From Cytophagales bacterium (GTDB taxonomy: Bacteria; Bacteroidota; Bacteroidia; Cytophagales; UBA9547): a DNA stretch of 64,000 bases. Where the stretch lies: positions 55,242-119,241 of the forward strand of contig JAAFIH010000010.1 of the NCBI GenBank assembly GCA_013297755.1, read 5' to 3'. Of this stretch, positions 26,968 through 36,793 are shown in pieces. Within the stretch, counting starts at the first letter, position 1. Every line of letters starts with the position of its first letter. The notes beneath the pieces were generated by a model, which did not search any database, had not been told where the DNA came from, and worked only from the letters and a program-made list of their open reading frames with translations. Both the position numbers and the translations under genes were made by a program.

Positions 26968-27888
26968 ATGAAAAAAGTAATCTTAACAGCAGCTATTGCA
27001 GCAGCAAATTTGGTAGGTTTTGCACAAGATGCAGCCACAACAGATGGTTTTATGCCAGTAAAAGGCGACAAAACATTTGAAATACAAGCTCTATCTCCCT
27101 TTACAGGTGGAAGTTCTGCTCCATTTTCATTAAACAATGGAAGTCTTCGTTTTCGATATTTCTTAAGCGACAAAATGGCTTTCAGAACAAATTTTAGTTT
27201 AGATATTGCCAATGATTCTAGGAATTTAGGTGGTGGTACTTCTAACAGTGTAAATGTAACTAATGGAACATCAGTAAGTGTTACAAATACAAATACTGAA
27301 GGTAAAGTATCAAATAGCACATTTGGCTTTTCAATTATGCCTGGGTTAGAGTTTCACAAATCTGTAGCAAAGCGTCTTGATGTATATTATGGTGGTATCA
27401 TAGATTTTACTCTTAAAAGTCGTTCTGCAATGGCAGAAATTACTAAGTCAGGCCGTTCTGGTGCAACAGGTACAACAAATGATTATTTTCAAGGTACAGA
27501 AACTATAGAATTATCTGGCGCCAACTTCTCTAACTTTTCTGGTATTAAAATTGATGACGCTGACAATTCAAATGCAAGTTTAAATTTCGGTACTGGAAAT
27601 AACCCTCCTGGTTACAACAATAGAGGATTTTTAAGATTTGGTTTATCTGGAGTTTTAGGTGCAGATTATTATTTCATGAAAAGTGCATACTTAGGTATTG
27701 AGGTTACTTATGGCTTAGCTATAAATTCAAACTCTGAAGTTAAATTTTCAACAAAAAACAATATACAAGCACCTACAATTACTACAACAAATTCTAGAAG
27801 TTCTGAAGTTACAGCAGAGTCACCATCTTCTAGTTTTAATTTAATACCAAATGCTACTGCAGCTTTTCGTTTGGGCATTAAGTTTTAA
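26968..27888 (+). CDS. Outer-membrane beta-barrel protein
   Basis: A 306-residue protein with a signal peptide (MKKVILTAAIAAANLVGFAQ). Alternating hydrophobic/polar strands are visible throughout, for example SLRFRYFLSDKMAFRTNFSLDI, FGFSIMPGLEFH, RLDVYYGGIIDFTL and LGIEVTYGLAI. It ends in AAFRLGIKF, a C-terminal aromatic typical of barrel insertion signals. Probably an 8-10-stranded OmpW/porin-type barrel of the Bacteroidota 'outer membrane beta-barrel' group. Loops are Asn/Ser/Thr-rich. It is monocistronic with a strong terminator, suggesting high expression. Confidence 0.85.
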   Translation: MKKVILTAAIAAANLVGFAQDAATTDGFMPVKGDKTFEIQALSPFTGGSSAPFSLNNGSLRFRYFLSDKMAFRTNFSLDIANDSRNLGGGTSNSVNVTNGTSVSVTNTNTEGKVSNSTFGFSIMPGLEFHKSVAKRLDVYYGGIIDFTLKSRSAMAEITKSGRSGATGTTNDYFQGTETIELSGANFSNFSGIKIDDADNSNASLNFGTGNNPPGYNNRGFLRFGLSGVLGADYYFMKSAYLGIEVTYGLAINSNSEVKFSTKNNIQAPTITTTNSRSSEVTAESPSSSFNLIPNATAAFRLGIKF

Positions 27889-27909
27889 CATTTCAAAAAC
27901 CAAAAAAAT

Positions 27910-27949
27910 AATAACAAAAAAAGCTCCAAATGGAGCTTTTTTTGTTATT
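27910..27949 (+). terminator. Strong rho-independent terminator after the barrel gene
   Basis: A perfect 18-bp stem (27910-27927 and 27932-27949) has a 4-nt AAAT loop. The core GCTCC/GGAGC is flanked by A7/T7, 22 bp after the stop codon. Being symmetric, it would also act on minus-strand transcripts. Confidence 0.92.
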
Positions 27950-27971
27950 ATGCAACAAATAATCCTATACA

Positions 27972-28220
27972 ATGTCTTGGATACATCAAAACGATAGCTT
28001 ATATCAAAAATTTAGGTTTGCATCTACCCAACAAGCACTTCAATTTGTGAATCAAATATGCTTATTGGCAGATGTGCAAAATCATCATCCCAAAATAATC
28101 CTTAGTTATACCAAAGTAGAAATTTATTGCACCACCCACGACAGCAACAATACTGTAACTGAGCTAGATTATACACTGGCTATGGCCATAGAACAGATAC
28201 ATGCAAATTTAAAAGGGTAA
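27972..28220 (+). CDS. phhB: Pterin-4a-carbinolamine dehydratase
   Basis: An 82-residue PCD/DCoH-family enzyme that dehydrates 4a-hydroxytetrahydropterin, recycling the pterin cofactor of aromatic amino acid hydroxylases. The active-site signature HHPKIILSYTKVEIYCTTHD is visible (residues ~38-57), followed by the TELDYTLA segment. It is shorter than the ~100-residue norm because the N-terminal strand is abbreviated. No phenylalanine hydroxylase gene is adjacent. It starts 22 bp past the terminator. Confidence 0.88.
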   Translation: MSWIHQNDSLYQKFRFASTQQALQFVNQICLLADVQNHHPKIILSYTKVEIYCTTHDSNNTVTELDYTLAMAIEQIHANLKG

Positions 28221-28450
28221 GCCTTAAAAAACTTCAATTATTTTGATTTCCTTTCCTATAAAGAATACGCTTATAATAACATTTGAAAAGAGAATTTTTT
28301 TTAAAACATCAAGATTATATAATTTTCTTTAATCTATGACTTCACAACTAGAACCTCATTTTTTGAATGTAAAGTCATAATTTGGATATTAATGATAAAC
28401 ATTGAAACAAATTTTATTACATTTGCAAAAAATAAATAAGCTACAAATAG

Positions 28451-29719
28451 ATGGGTAAAAAACAACAACCTAAAAATCCAGATTTAATATGCAACTTTTG
28501 TGGAAAAAATCAAACACAAGCCCATTTTATGATAAGTGGTTTTGAGGCTAATATTTGTGATAATTGTACAGAAAGAGCTTATGAAATTGTAAGTAAAGAA
28601 TTGAATAAAGGAAAAACGGAGGTGTCTATACCCAAACTATCTAAATTAAGGTTACTCAAACCAGTAGAGATGAAAAAACATCTCGATAGTTATGTGATAG
28701 GTCAGGATGAAGCCAAAAAAGCACTTTGTGTGGCTGTTTACAACCATTATAAAAGATTAAATCACCGAAACGACAAGCATATTGAAGAAGAAGTTACGAT
28801 AGAAAAATCAAATGTTTTGATGGTAGGCGAAACTGGTACAGGCAAAACTTACTTAGTTAAAACATTGGCAAAAATACTAGATGTACCTTTTTGTATTGCA
28901 GACGCTACTGTTGTAACTGAGGCTGGATATGTAGGAGAAGACGTAGAAAGTATACTTTCAAGGTTATTGCACAATGCCAATGGAGATGCAAAAGCAGCCG
29001 AAAGAGGCATTGTTTATATAGACGAGATAGATAAAATAGCGCGTAAATCTGATAATCCAAGTATAACAAGAGATGTAAGTGGCGAGGGAGTACAACAGGC
29101 TTTGCTCAAATTGCTAGAGGGTACCATATCTAATGTGCCGCCAGGTGGTGGTCGCAAACACCCTGACCAAAAATATATTCAAATAAATACCGAAAATATA
29201 CTTTTTATTTGTGGGGGTGCTTTTGAAGGTATAGAAAAAAGAATTGCCCAACGCATGAATACACAACCACTTGGATTTAGATCATTAAAAAAAGCAGAAT
29301 TGCAACTTGATAAAGAAAATTTGTTGCAATATGTAACAGCACAAGATGTAAAATCTTTTGGGCTTATACCAGAATTGATAGGAAGACTTCCTGTAATTAC
29401 AAGTTTGAATCCACTTGATAAAGATGCTTTGCGAAAAATATTAATTGAACCCAAAAATGCTTTAGTAAAGCAATATCAAAAATTATTTGATATGGAAGGT
29501 ACAAAATTAGTTTTTGAAGAAGAAGTGTATGATTACATTGTAGAAAATGCTTTAGAATATAAACTTGGTGCACGTGGATTAAGGTCGATTTGTGAAGAAA
29601 TAATGAGCGATGCCATGTTTGATTTGCCCACAAATTCACAAGCTACATTCGTACTTTCTTTAGAGTATGTAAAAGATAAATTTGAAAAATCGAAATTCAG
29701 AAGCCTTAAAGTTGCCTAG
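28451..29719 (+). CDS. clpX: ATP-dependent Clp protease ATP-binding subunit ClpX
   Basis: A 422-residue AAA+ unfoldase that feeds proteins to ClpP. The zinc-binding domain has four cysteines (C14, C17, C36, C39). Walker A is GETGTGKT (126-133), Walker B IVYIDEID (187-194) and pore loop GYVG (159-162). Sensor-2 region [14 protein letters not shown] lies near the C-terminus. The ClpP-docking loop reads PLGF rather than the classic IGF, as in other Bacteroidota. clpP and tig are not adjacent. TACATTTG at 28418-28425 fits a -7 promoter box. Confidence 0.97.
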   Translation: MGKKQQPKNPDLICNFCGKNQTQAHFMISGFEANICDNCTERAYEIVSKELNKGKTEVSIPKLSKLRLLKPVEMKKHLDSYVIGQDEAKKALCVAVYNHYKRLNHRNDKHIEEEVTIEKSNVLMVGETGTGKTYLVKTLAKILDVPFCIADATVVTEAGYVGEDVESILSRLLHNANGDAKAAERGIVYIDEIDKIARKSDNPSITRDVSGEGVQQALLKLLEGTISNVPPGGGRKHPDQKYIQINTENILFICGGAFEGIEKRIAQRMNTQPLGFRSLKKAELQLDKENLLQYVTAQDVKSFGLIPELIGRLPVITSLNPLDKDALRKILIEPKNALVKQYQKLFDMEGTKLVFEEEVYDYIVENALEYKLGARGLRSICEEIMSDAMFDLPTNSQATFVLSLEYVKDKFEKSKFRSLKVA

Positions 29720-29811
29720 GTTGCAGGCATAGATAAGTTTTTTTATTTGATTTATATTTTTAAAATTTTGATTCATTTTTATCAAAATCATAATGTAAAA
29801 GTAACTTATAT

Positions 29812-30927
29812 ATGAAATATTATATCATAGCTGGAGAGCGTTCTGGCGATTTGCATGCATCCAATTTAATGAAAGAATTGGTTTCAATAGATTTAAAAGC
29901 TGATTTTAGATTTTTTGGAGGTGATATGATGCAAGCTGTTGGTGGCAAACTAACAACCCATTATCGAGAAATGGCCTTTATGGGGTTTTTAGAAGTACTT
30001 TTGAATATAGATAAAGTATGGGCCAATCTATATCATTGCAAACGTGATATTGCAGATTATCAACCAGATATTCTTATTTTGGTAGACTATTCTGGGTTCA
30101 ACCTAAAAATAGCAAAGTATATTAAAAAAGAATATCCAAATATCAAAATATATTACTATATTTTACCAAAAATATGGGCTTGGTATCAAAGTAGAGCCAA
30201 AAAACTACCACGTTATATTGATAAAATGTTTGCTATTTTACCATTTGAAAAATCTTTTTTTGAAAAATATAAATGTGATGTTACTTACGTAGGAAATCCC
30301 TGTGTAGATGCAGTATCAAAACATATCAAAAACGACAACTTCTTACAAAACAACAACTTGTCAGATAAGCCAATAATAGCTGTGTTGCCAGGTAGTCGCA
30401 AAAGTGAAGTCGAATATATGCTTCATTTTATGGTAAGTGTATTGCCAGGTTTTCAAGATTATCAATTTGTAGTAGCTGCTGTAAATAATTTAGAATCCAA
30501 ATACTATGAAGCCTTTAAAAGACCAGGCATTGTGTCTATTGTGTATGAACAGACGTATGATTTACTTTTGCACTCCAAAGTAGCGATAGTAACATCTGGT
30601 ACTGCAACCCTCGAAACTGCACTTTTGAGAGTGCCACAGCTGGTTTGCTATGCTACAAGTAACACTACTTACCTGATTATTAGGTTTTTAATTAAAGTAA
30701 AATATATTTCATTAGTCAATTTAATAGCTGATAAAGAAATAGTAAAAGAACTAATACAAGATAATTTTTCGCCAACCAATGTCATGGCAGAGTTAAGACA
30801 AATACTTGAAAACGATAGCTATAAAAATAAAATTTTGTCAGGCTACGACCTCATTTTTGAAAAATTAGGAAATACAAATGCAGGAGCCAATACAGCTAAG
30901 TATATATTAGAAGACTGGAATAGATAA
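29812..30927 (+). CDS. lpxB: Lipid-A-disaccharide synthase
   Basis: A 371-residue GT19 glycosyltransferase that joins UDP-2,3-diacylglucosamine and lipid X in lipid A synthesis, at the inner face of the membrane. It shows the family start YYIIAGERSGDLHASNL, followed by MAFMGFLEVL, VDYSGFNLKIAKYIK, ILPKIWAWYQSRAKK, FVGNPCVD-like YVGNPCVDAV, IAVLPGSRKSEV and the C-terminal ATVTSGTATLETAL-type motif. Length is normal. It shows that the cell makes lipid A. It stands alone, 92 bp after clpX. Confidence 0.96.
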   Translation: MKYYIIAGERSGDLHASNLMKELVSIDLKADFRFFGGDMMQAVGGKLTTHYREMAFMGFLEVLLNIDKVWANLYHCKRDIADYQPDILILVDYSGFNLKIAKYIKKEYPNIKIYYYILPKIWAWYQSRAKKLPRYIDKMFAILPFEKSFFEKYKCDVTYVGNPCVDAVSKHIKNDNFLQNNNLSDKPIIAVLPGSRKSEVEYMLHFMVSVLPGFQDYQFVVAAVNNLESKYYEAFKRPGIVSIVYEQTYDLLLHSKVAIVTSGTATLETALLRVPQLVCYATSNTTYLIIRFLIKVKYISLVNLIADKEIVKELIQDNFSPTNVMAELRQILENDSYKNKILSGYDLIFEKLGNTNAGANTAKYILEDWNR

Positions 30928-30973
30928 ACATTTAATTTTTTTTACAAGATTGCTTTATTACCAAAAGCCAAGA

Positions 30974-31292
30974 GCAAAACGAATTTAATACTTTTTGAAA
31001 TAAATACCAGTTTTTTAAGCCCAACACCAACCCAATTTCTGTTATTAAGCTACAGAATCCTAAAGTTGCATTTGTTTTTGAAACAAAGTTATTATAATTA
31101 AGAATGTAGTTAAATTCGTTTGCAATAATAAAAATCCATAAAAACTGGAACTTTTAAGAACCTATATTCACAAAAAGCCTTTCCTTTAAAAGTGTAGACT
31201 TCATGGCAAAACAAATGTTTAAAGATTTACATTTGTTGTTGTAAGATTGGTTTTGACTTTTGAAAACAAATTTGAGGTTTTTAAGAAGTTCC
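30974..31292. repeat. Nested inverted repeats in the 372-bp lpxB/sugar dehydrogenase gap
   Basis: This convergent gap holds several inverted pairs: 30974-30988 with 31110-31123 (GCAAAACGAATTTAA and its near complement), and 31147-31163 with 31275-31292 (GGAACTTTTAAGAACCT and its near complement). A 9-bp perfect hairpin lies at 31210-31218/31229-31237, and TTTGTTT/AAACAAA at 31071-31087. No gene is present. It may be decayed insertion DNA or a long structured transcript end. Confidence 0.6.
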
Positions 31293-31299
31293 AATTAGA

Positions 31300-33723
31300 T
31301 TATTCAACAAGCATTTTGTAATGAATCATGCCATTATCAAGACTAAATGATACTCTATATAAACCAGAAGCTAAGTTATTTATAACTAATTTTTTCTTTC
31401 CAATAAAATTTAAAAGAGTAGTTTCATAAACTAACTCACCTTTAACATTTGTAATTTGAAGAATAGTTTTTGCAAAAAATCTACTCGATTCAATATAAAA
31501 ATCGCCATTATTTGGGTTAGGATATATTTTTATATCTTTGTAAGAATTTACAACTTTGTTTTCAGAAAGTGTTGATGGTATTCCACTAGTAATTGTAACA
31601 ACAAATGAAGCCTGAACAGTAGTGTTTACTGATCCAACAACAGTTATTACACCTGGTCGAAATGCTGTTAAAACTCCTAATGAATTTATTGAAGCAATTC
31701 CTGTATTTGTAATCACAGACCACGAAATCGTGTTTATGGTACTTGCAACTGGTATAATTGAACCCACAAATGTTAGATTACCATCAATTGCTACTACGCT
31801 AGTGTTGTTTGTATTAGAAATTGTTACTTTCTCAGGTAAAACTATCTGTCCAGTAATTGTAATAACTTTTTCACTAAAAATTGCATTGTTTACAGAGGAT
31901 GTTCCAACTACTGTTACGGTTCCATTACCCCCATTTGTAGATAATAATCCATTTTTTGTTATACTAACTTCAACAAATGGACTTTTTTCTTTTATCGACC
32001 AAATCATTGATTTATTTAAAAAAGTAGAAGGTGTAAATATAGCACCAAGCTGTAAAGATCCGTTGTCAGAGTTAATAATTAAGCTGCTAGTTGAGGTAAT
32101 GTTTACAGCCGATAACTGTATTTGTCCAGAAATAGTTACTACTAAAGAATTCTTAAAAGAATAATTTCCATTACTAATTGCAGTAATGGTTATTACTCCA
32201 TCAGATAAAGGAAAAATAGTAGCTTTGTCGGTATTTGTACCTGATATGCTTAAAATTGCAAGATTTGTTGGGTTTATTGACCAATTTATGGCTTTATCAG
32301 TAGCATCATTTGGAAAAACTCCAGCTTCAAATTCTAGAGAAGCTCCTAATACAGAAATGATGTTATTTCCAGTCATAGTGACACCACTGATTGATATAGG
32401 TTGATATGAAATTTTATAAACGCCAGTAATGTTAGCATTTAAACTTCGAGTGAGATAATACATTTCCCCATTTGATGAAACCGATACTGCTAGTGCACCA
32501 ATACCAGAAGTGGTTTCATTTATATTAGTCATTCCATTGGCAAAGTTTTCAACATTATTGTTGTTGTCAAAATCTAAAGTATTAATCCAGCCATTACAAA
32601 AATCCATAAAAAAATATTTTCCTATATATTTATTTGGCCAATTTGATGTAGTAGGGTTGTAAAAAACTCCTCCTACAATAGCACAGCCAGATAAAGTTGT
32701 TTTACCTTCTGGATATGTAAATTCAGGATCTTTGTAAATGGAGCTATTATTTAGCATTCCTTCACCAGCGGGCCATCCAAAATCTCTAACAGAAGTTGGA
32801 GTGAGTTTATTTATCTCTTCACTTTTCCCTGAACCATGTGAACCCACATCGTTGATATATAAATCGTCTGTACCTGGCTTAAAGTTCATAGTAAATGGGT
32901 TTCTAAAACCAAGAGCATATACATATTTTTGCGCATCGTAGAGGGCATTTGTAAAGTATGGATTATCAGAAGGAGGACTTCCATCTGTATTTATTCTTAA
33001 TATTTTACCATAAAATGTATTCATATTAGTTGCCCATTGATATAATTCACATCCAGTAACAGTACTTATAGAAGGACATAAAGTCGAAGCATTATTACAC
33101 CAATCGCAACCTGTACTAAGTGGTGTAAAACAAGCACACCAAAGATCACCTTCTCCAGTAGCCAAATATAACTTTCCGTCTCTTCCAAATCTCATAGTGC
33201 CACCATCATGATTAAAATTGAGTACTGCTCCTGGAGTGATATCCATATTTAAGATTGTTTTTTTGCTATTTGGAACAATAGTTTGACCTGACAAAGTGTA
33301 TCTGACTATTTTATGTCTTATTGGATCTACAGATTTATTATTGTTTATAGATTTTCTTAGTCGATTTCCATTAAACAAATCTCCAGTAACAGATTTAGTA
33401 TAGTAACAATATATGTACCCATTAACTTCAAAATCTGGGTCACTTGCTACTCCCAAAAAGCCTTTTTCAAATTGCCACCATATACTATCAAGGGTCAAAA
33501 TACTATTTGGATTTAAAATACCATTTTCCATGATGTAAAGTTTGCCATTTTGAGTTGGAAATAACATTTTGTTGCCTGGCAAAGCTGCAATGTTAACTGG
33601 TAAATCAAACTTTCCAACTTGTTGAACTTTAAAGCCTTGTGGAAGTCTTATTTGAGAGATACAGTTGTAGGATATCAAAACTGACACTAACAAAATCTTA
33701 ATAGGATTAATCATTTTAGTCAT
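31300..33723 (-). CDS. Secreted glucose/sorbosone dehydrogenase-like protein with Big_2 domains and T9SS sorting signal
   Basis: An 807-residue protein. A signal peptide precedes a PQQ-type sugar dehydrogenase beta-propeller (~23-440: GFKVQQVGKFDLPVNIAALPG, FEKGFLGVASDPDF, LNFNHDGGTMRFGRDGKLYLATGEG, EEINKLTPTSVRDFGWPAGEG). Three bacterial Ig-like Big_2 domains follow (~445-530, 535-620, 630-710), then a T9SS type A sorting domain (~725-807: IKIYPNPNNGDFYIES...GLYRVSF). It is exported and probably surface-anchored; it oxidises an unidentified sugar or is a non-catalytic relative. The 13-bp gap to the upstream gene suggests co-transcription. Confidence 0.88.
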   Translation of the reverse strand: MTKMINPIKILLVSVLISYNCISQIRLPQGFKVQQVGKFDLPVNIAALPGNKMLFPTQNGKLYIMENGILNPNSILTLDSIWWQFEKGFLGVASDPDFEVNGYIYCYYTKSVTGDLFNGNRLRKSINNNKSVDPIRHKIVRYTLSGQTIVPNSKKTILNMDITPGAVLNFNHDGGTMRFGRDGKLYLATGEGDLWCACFTPLSTGCDWCNNASTLCPSISTVTGCELYQWATNMNTFYGKILRINTDGSPPSDNPYFTNALYDAQKYVYALGFRNPFTMNFKPGTDDLYINDVGSHGSGKSEEINKLTPTSVRDFGWPAGEGMLNNSSIYKDPEFTYPEGKTTLSGCAIVGGVFYNPTTSNWPNKYIGKYFFMDFCNGWINTLDFDNNNNVENFANGMTNINETTSGIGALAVSVSSNGEMYYLTRSLNANITGVYKISYQPISISGVTMTGNNIISVLGASLEFEAGVFPNDATDKAINWSINPTNLAILSISGTNTDKATIFPLSDGVITITAISNGNYSFKNSLVVTISGQIQLSAVNITSTSSLIINSDNGSLQLGAIFTPSTFLNKSMIWSIKEKSPFVEVSITKNGLLSTNGGNGTVTVVGTSSVNNAIFSEKVITITGQIVLPEKVTISNTNNTSVVAIDGNLTFVGSIIPVASTINTISWSVITNTGIASINSLGVLTAFRPGVITVVGSVNTTVQASFVVTITSGIPSTLSENKVVNSYKDIKIYPNPNNGDFYIESSRFFAKTILQITNVKGELVYETTLLNFIGKKKLVINNLASGLYRVSFSLDNGMIHYKMLVE

Positions 33724-33735
33724 TTTATTTAATTA

Positions 33736-34638
33736 TTAATGGTTATAATTCAGAAATTTAGTTATTTGAAGATTAGTATTATTGATTGTGTATTTAATAA
33801 AATATGTTCCAGTTGGTAATTTTTCTGTGAATTTTATAATATTTTTCTCGAAATAATGTGGTACTTTTTTCCCCAAAAAATCGTAAATTTCAATAGAATT
33901 TTTATTTTGAATTAAATCTGGATAAAATATTATCTCATTATTTGAAATTAATGTTGGATAAAATGGAGTTTCAATATTGGTAATTTTATTGCCAAATTCT
34001 ATTTCAGTAAATGGACCAGTAAAGTTGGCATAAAAAGTTGTATCTTTGGTAAGAAAAAAATTAAAACTAGTAGCTGTAGAACCATTACTCCATCCAGTAA
34101 ATGTATATGATATACCTGAAATAGTTTGTATTTTATTGAGACTGACTGACATAAATCCACCATTAACTTCTTTGGCAGTTGTATCTGCAAAATGATCAAA
34201 ATTTAAAACTTTACCCTTGATAGATTTTATATTAGAATTAAATGAAATTTTTACTACTTTTGGGAAAATATCATAATAGATTGTATCAAATGTTGTGGAA
34301 CTATAAGGTGTAATCATCTGAATTCTAAAAAAAACACTCGGGGACAAATCTCCTTTTCCTGGGGTGTAAAAATAATAGAGAGAATCTCCTGAAGCAACAT
34401 CAAAACTATCGTGCCAGTGGTCATCGTGCCTGTAGTGGGTACGCCAAATAAAATCTGCTTTTTTTATGTATTTTCCATTTATATCTTTTGCTATTCCAGT
34501 AAAAGTAGTCGCCTCACCAAGATTATACTTTCCATTTGCTACAAAACCAAGAATGGTGGAATTAACAGGTTTATTTCCGAAAATTGAACAAGAGATACTC
34601 AAAAAAATATAAATAAGAGAATTTCTTGTAACCTTCAT
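33736..34638 (-). CDS. T9SS-exported protein resembling the detached C-terminal module of PQQ sugar dehydrogenases
   Basis: The ATG at 34638-34636 (300 residues) is chosen because it is followed by a signal peptide (MKVTRNSLIYIFLSISCSIFG); the longer reading to 34755 adds a non-signal extension. Residues ~20-150 carry WRTHYRHDDHWHDSFD, then GDLSPSVFFRIQMIT and IFPKVVKISFNSNIKSIKG. This is followed by an InlB-like segment YTFTGWSNGSTATSF...FYANFTG. The same order of His-rich segment and GWS-G module forms the C-terminus of many bacterial sugar dehydrogenases. A T9SS sorting domain ends the protein. It lies directly upstream of the dehydrogenase gene, so the two probably work together. Confidence 0.75.
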   Translation of the reverse strand: MKVTRNSLIYIFLSISCSIFGNKPVNSTILGFVANGKYNLGEATTFTGIAKDINGKYIKKADFIWRTHYRHDDHWHDSFDVASGDSLYYFYTPGKGDLSPSVFFRIQMITPYSSTTFDTIYYDIFPKVVKISFNSNIKSIKGKVLNFDHFADTTAKEVNGGFMSVSLNKIQTISGISYTFTGWSNGSTATSFNFFLTKDTTFYANFTGPFTEIEFGNKITNIETPFYPTLISNNEIIFYPDLIQNKNSIEIYDFLGKKVPHYFEKNIIKFTEKLPTGTYFIKYTINNTNLQITKFLNYNH

Positions 34639-34884
34639 TCCTGTGATGCCTTTTCTTTTGGAAAGGTTTTTGAAAATGAATAATAGATTTTTGAAATTTC
34701 CCACAAAGAATAGTCTTTTTTTCAACTCAATATTAATAGAATACAAATATAACATAAAATATTTATAAAATTAAAATTAAAAATTAATTTTAATTCCTTT
34801 TTTAAATCTGCCATTTTTTCATGTTTTTGTTTTTGGAATAACTTTTGAAAACTCATGCTATAATATAATCTAAATCAATAAATC

Positions 34885-36699
34885 ATGGAAGAAAAAGGCA
34901 CACTTTCGATTCATACCGAAAATATATTTCCTATTATCAAAAAATTCTTGTATTCTGATCACGAAATCTTTTTGCGAGAACTTATTTCAAATGCCCAAGA
35001 TGCTACCCAAAAACTTAAAAAATTGGCTCTCATGGGTGAGTTCACAGGCGAGCTTGGCGACCTTAAACTAAAGGTAAAAATAGATGAAACAGCCAAAACA
35101 CTCACTATCAGCGATGCTGGTATTGGACTTACGGCCGAAGAGATGAAAAAATACATCAACCAGATTGCTTTCTCGGGTGCTACCGAATTTGTAGAAAAAT
35201 TTAAAGATAAAATTGACAATCCTCAAGATTTGATTGGAAAATTTGGACTTGGGTTTTACTCTGCTTTTATGGTTGCAGAAAGAGTTGAAATATTATCTCT
35301 TAGCTACAAACCAGGTGCAGAAGCAGCCCTATGGAGCTGCACTGGCACTACAGATTATGCCATTACACCTGCCACAAAGGCAGAACGTGGTACAGATATT
35401 ATCCTTTATATCAACGATGATAGTGCTGAGTTTTTAGAAAAATCACGCATCAGCAGTATTCTTACCAAATATTGCAAATTTTTGCCCATAGAAATCGAAT
35501 TTGACGATAAAGTTATCAATAATCCTCATCCACTTTGGTCAAAATCGCCCACAGAACTCAAAGATGAAGACTATATTGCTTTCTATAAAGAGCTTTATCC
35601 ATTTTCCGAAGATCCACTATTTTGGATTCACCTCAACGTAGATTATCCATTTAATCTTACTGGAGTGCTTTATTTCCCAAAAGTAAAACAAGAATTTGAG
35701 TTACAAAAAAATAAAATACAGCTATACAGCCGCCAAGTATTTATTACAGACGAAGTAAAAGATGTAGTACCAGAGTTTTTGATGCTTATGCACGGAGTTA
35801 TAGATTCGCCAGATATTCCATTGAATGTATCCAGATCTTACTTGCAGGCCGATGGAAATGTCAAAAAAATAAACTCACATATTACCAAAAAAGTAGGCGA
35901 TAAATTAGCCGAACTTTTCAAAAACGACCGCCCAAGCTACGAATCTAAATGGGATAGTCTTGGTCTTTTTGTAAAATATGGTATGATAACAGACGACAAG
36001 TTTTTTGAAAAAGCCAAAGACTTCTGCTTGTTCAAAAACATTGATAATCAATGCTTTACATTGGACGAGTACCGTGAAAAAGTACAAGTAGTACAAGAAG
36101 ATAAAAACCAAAATTTAGTCTATCTATATACCAACGATGAAGGCAAACAAGATGCTTACATACAATCGGCCAAGAAAAAACATTATGATGTTTTGAAATT
36201 TGAAACACCCATAGACAACCATTTTGTGTCGCATATAGAGAGAAAACTCGAAAAAACAAGTTTCAAACGCATAGACTCAGAAATTGCTGACAAAATCATC
36301 GAGAAAGATGTATTGATGGAAAGTATCTTGACCGATGCCCAAAAAGAAGAGCTAAAATCATTGTTTGAAAAAGTAATAAATGACAAAAACTATATGGTAA
36401 ATATAGAAGCACTTTCGTCCGAAGAAATGCCTGTTTCGGTTACTTTACCAGAGTTTATGCGTAGAATGAAAGAAATGAGTATGGGCGGTGGAATGAATTT
36501 TATGGGGGCAATGCCTGACAGCTACAATGTAGTAGTAAATGCCAACCACGCATTGATGCAAAAAATATTAACAGCTACTGGCGACAACAAAGAATTGGTT
36601 GCCAAATATGCCTTTGATTTAGGATTGTTGAGCCAAAACTTGTTATCAGGTGCTTCGCTTACAAATTTTATACAAAAAAGCGTAAATATGGTTAGCTAG
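34885..36699 (+). CDS. htpG: Chaperone protein HtpG (Hsp90)
   Basis: A 604-residue cytoplasmic Hsp90 ATPase. The GHKL nucleotide site shows ELISNAQDATQKLK, DAGIGLTAEEM and GKFGLGFYSAFMVA. The middle domain contains the conserved VLYFPK and NVSRSYLQ segments, and the C-terminal dimerisation domain extends to the end. The shortened N-terminus and length are normal for Bacteroidota. It is monocistronic with its own terminator; no CIRCE element was seen upstream. Confidence 0.96.
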   Translation: MEEKGTLSIHTENIFPIIKKFLYSDHEIFLRELISNAQDATQKLKKLALMGEFTGELGDLKLKVKIDETAKTLTISDAGIGLTAEEMKKYINQIAFSGATEFVEKFKDKIDNPQDLIGKFGLGFYSAFMVAERVEILSLSYKPGAEAALWSCTGTTDYAITPATKAERGTDIILYINDDSAEFLEKSRISSILTKYCKFLPIEIEFDDKVINNPHPLWSKSPTELKDEDYIAFYKELYPFSEDPLFWIHLNVDYPFNLTGVLYFPKVKQEFELQKNKIQLYSRQVFITDEVKDVVPEFLMLMHGVIDSPDIPLNVSRSYLQADGNVKKINSHITKKVGDKLAELFKNDRPSYESKWDSLGLFVKYGMITDDKFFEKAKDFCLFKNIDNQCFTLDEYREKVQVVQEDKNQNLVYLYTNDEGKQDAYIQSAKKKHYDVLKFETPIDNHFVSHIERKLEKTSFKRIDSEIADKIIEKDVLMESILTDAQKEELKSLFEKVINDKNYMVNIEALSSEEMPVSVTLPEFMRRMKEMSMGGGMNFMGAMPDSYNVVVNANHALMQKILTATGDNKELVAKYAFDLGLLSQNLLSGASLTNFIQKSVNMVS

Positions 36700-36722
36700 T
36701 CTAATATTTTGTGTTTGTTTTC

Positions 36723-36762
36723 AAAAAGAATAGCTTTCGATTCATAGAAAGCTATTCTTTTT
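36723..36762 (+). terminator. Rho-independent terminator between htpG and the oxidase-like gene
   Basis: A 16-bp perfect stem (36723-36738 and 36747-36762; core GAATAGCTTTC) has an 8-nt loop and is followed by T residues, 24 bp after the htpG stop. The converging minus-strand gene at 36794 may use it too. Confidence 0.92.
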
Positions 36763-36793
36763 TTTAGATAATAAAAGATATTATTTATGAAAA

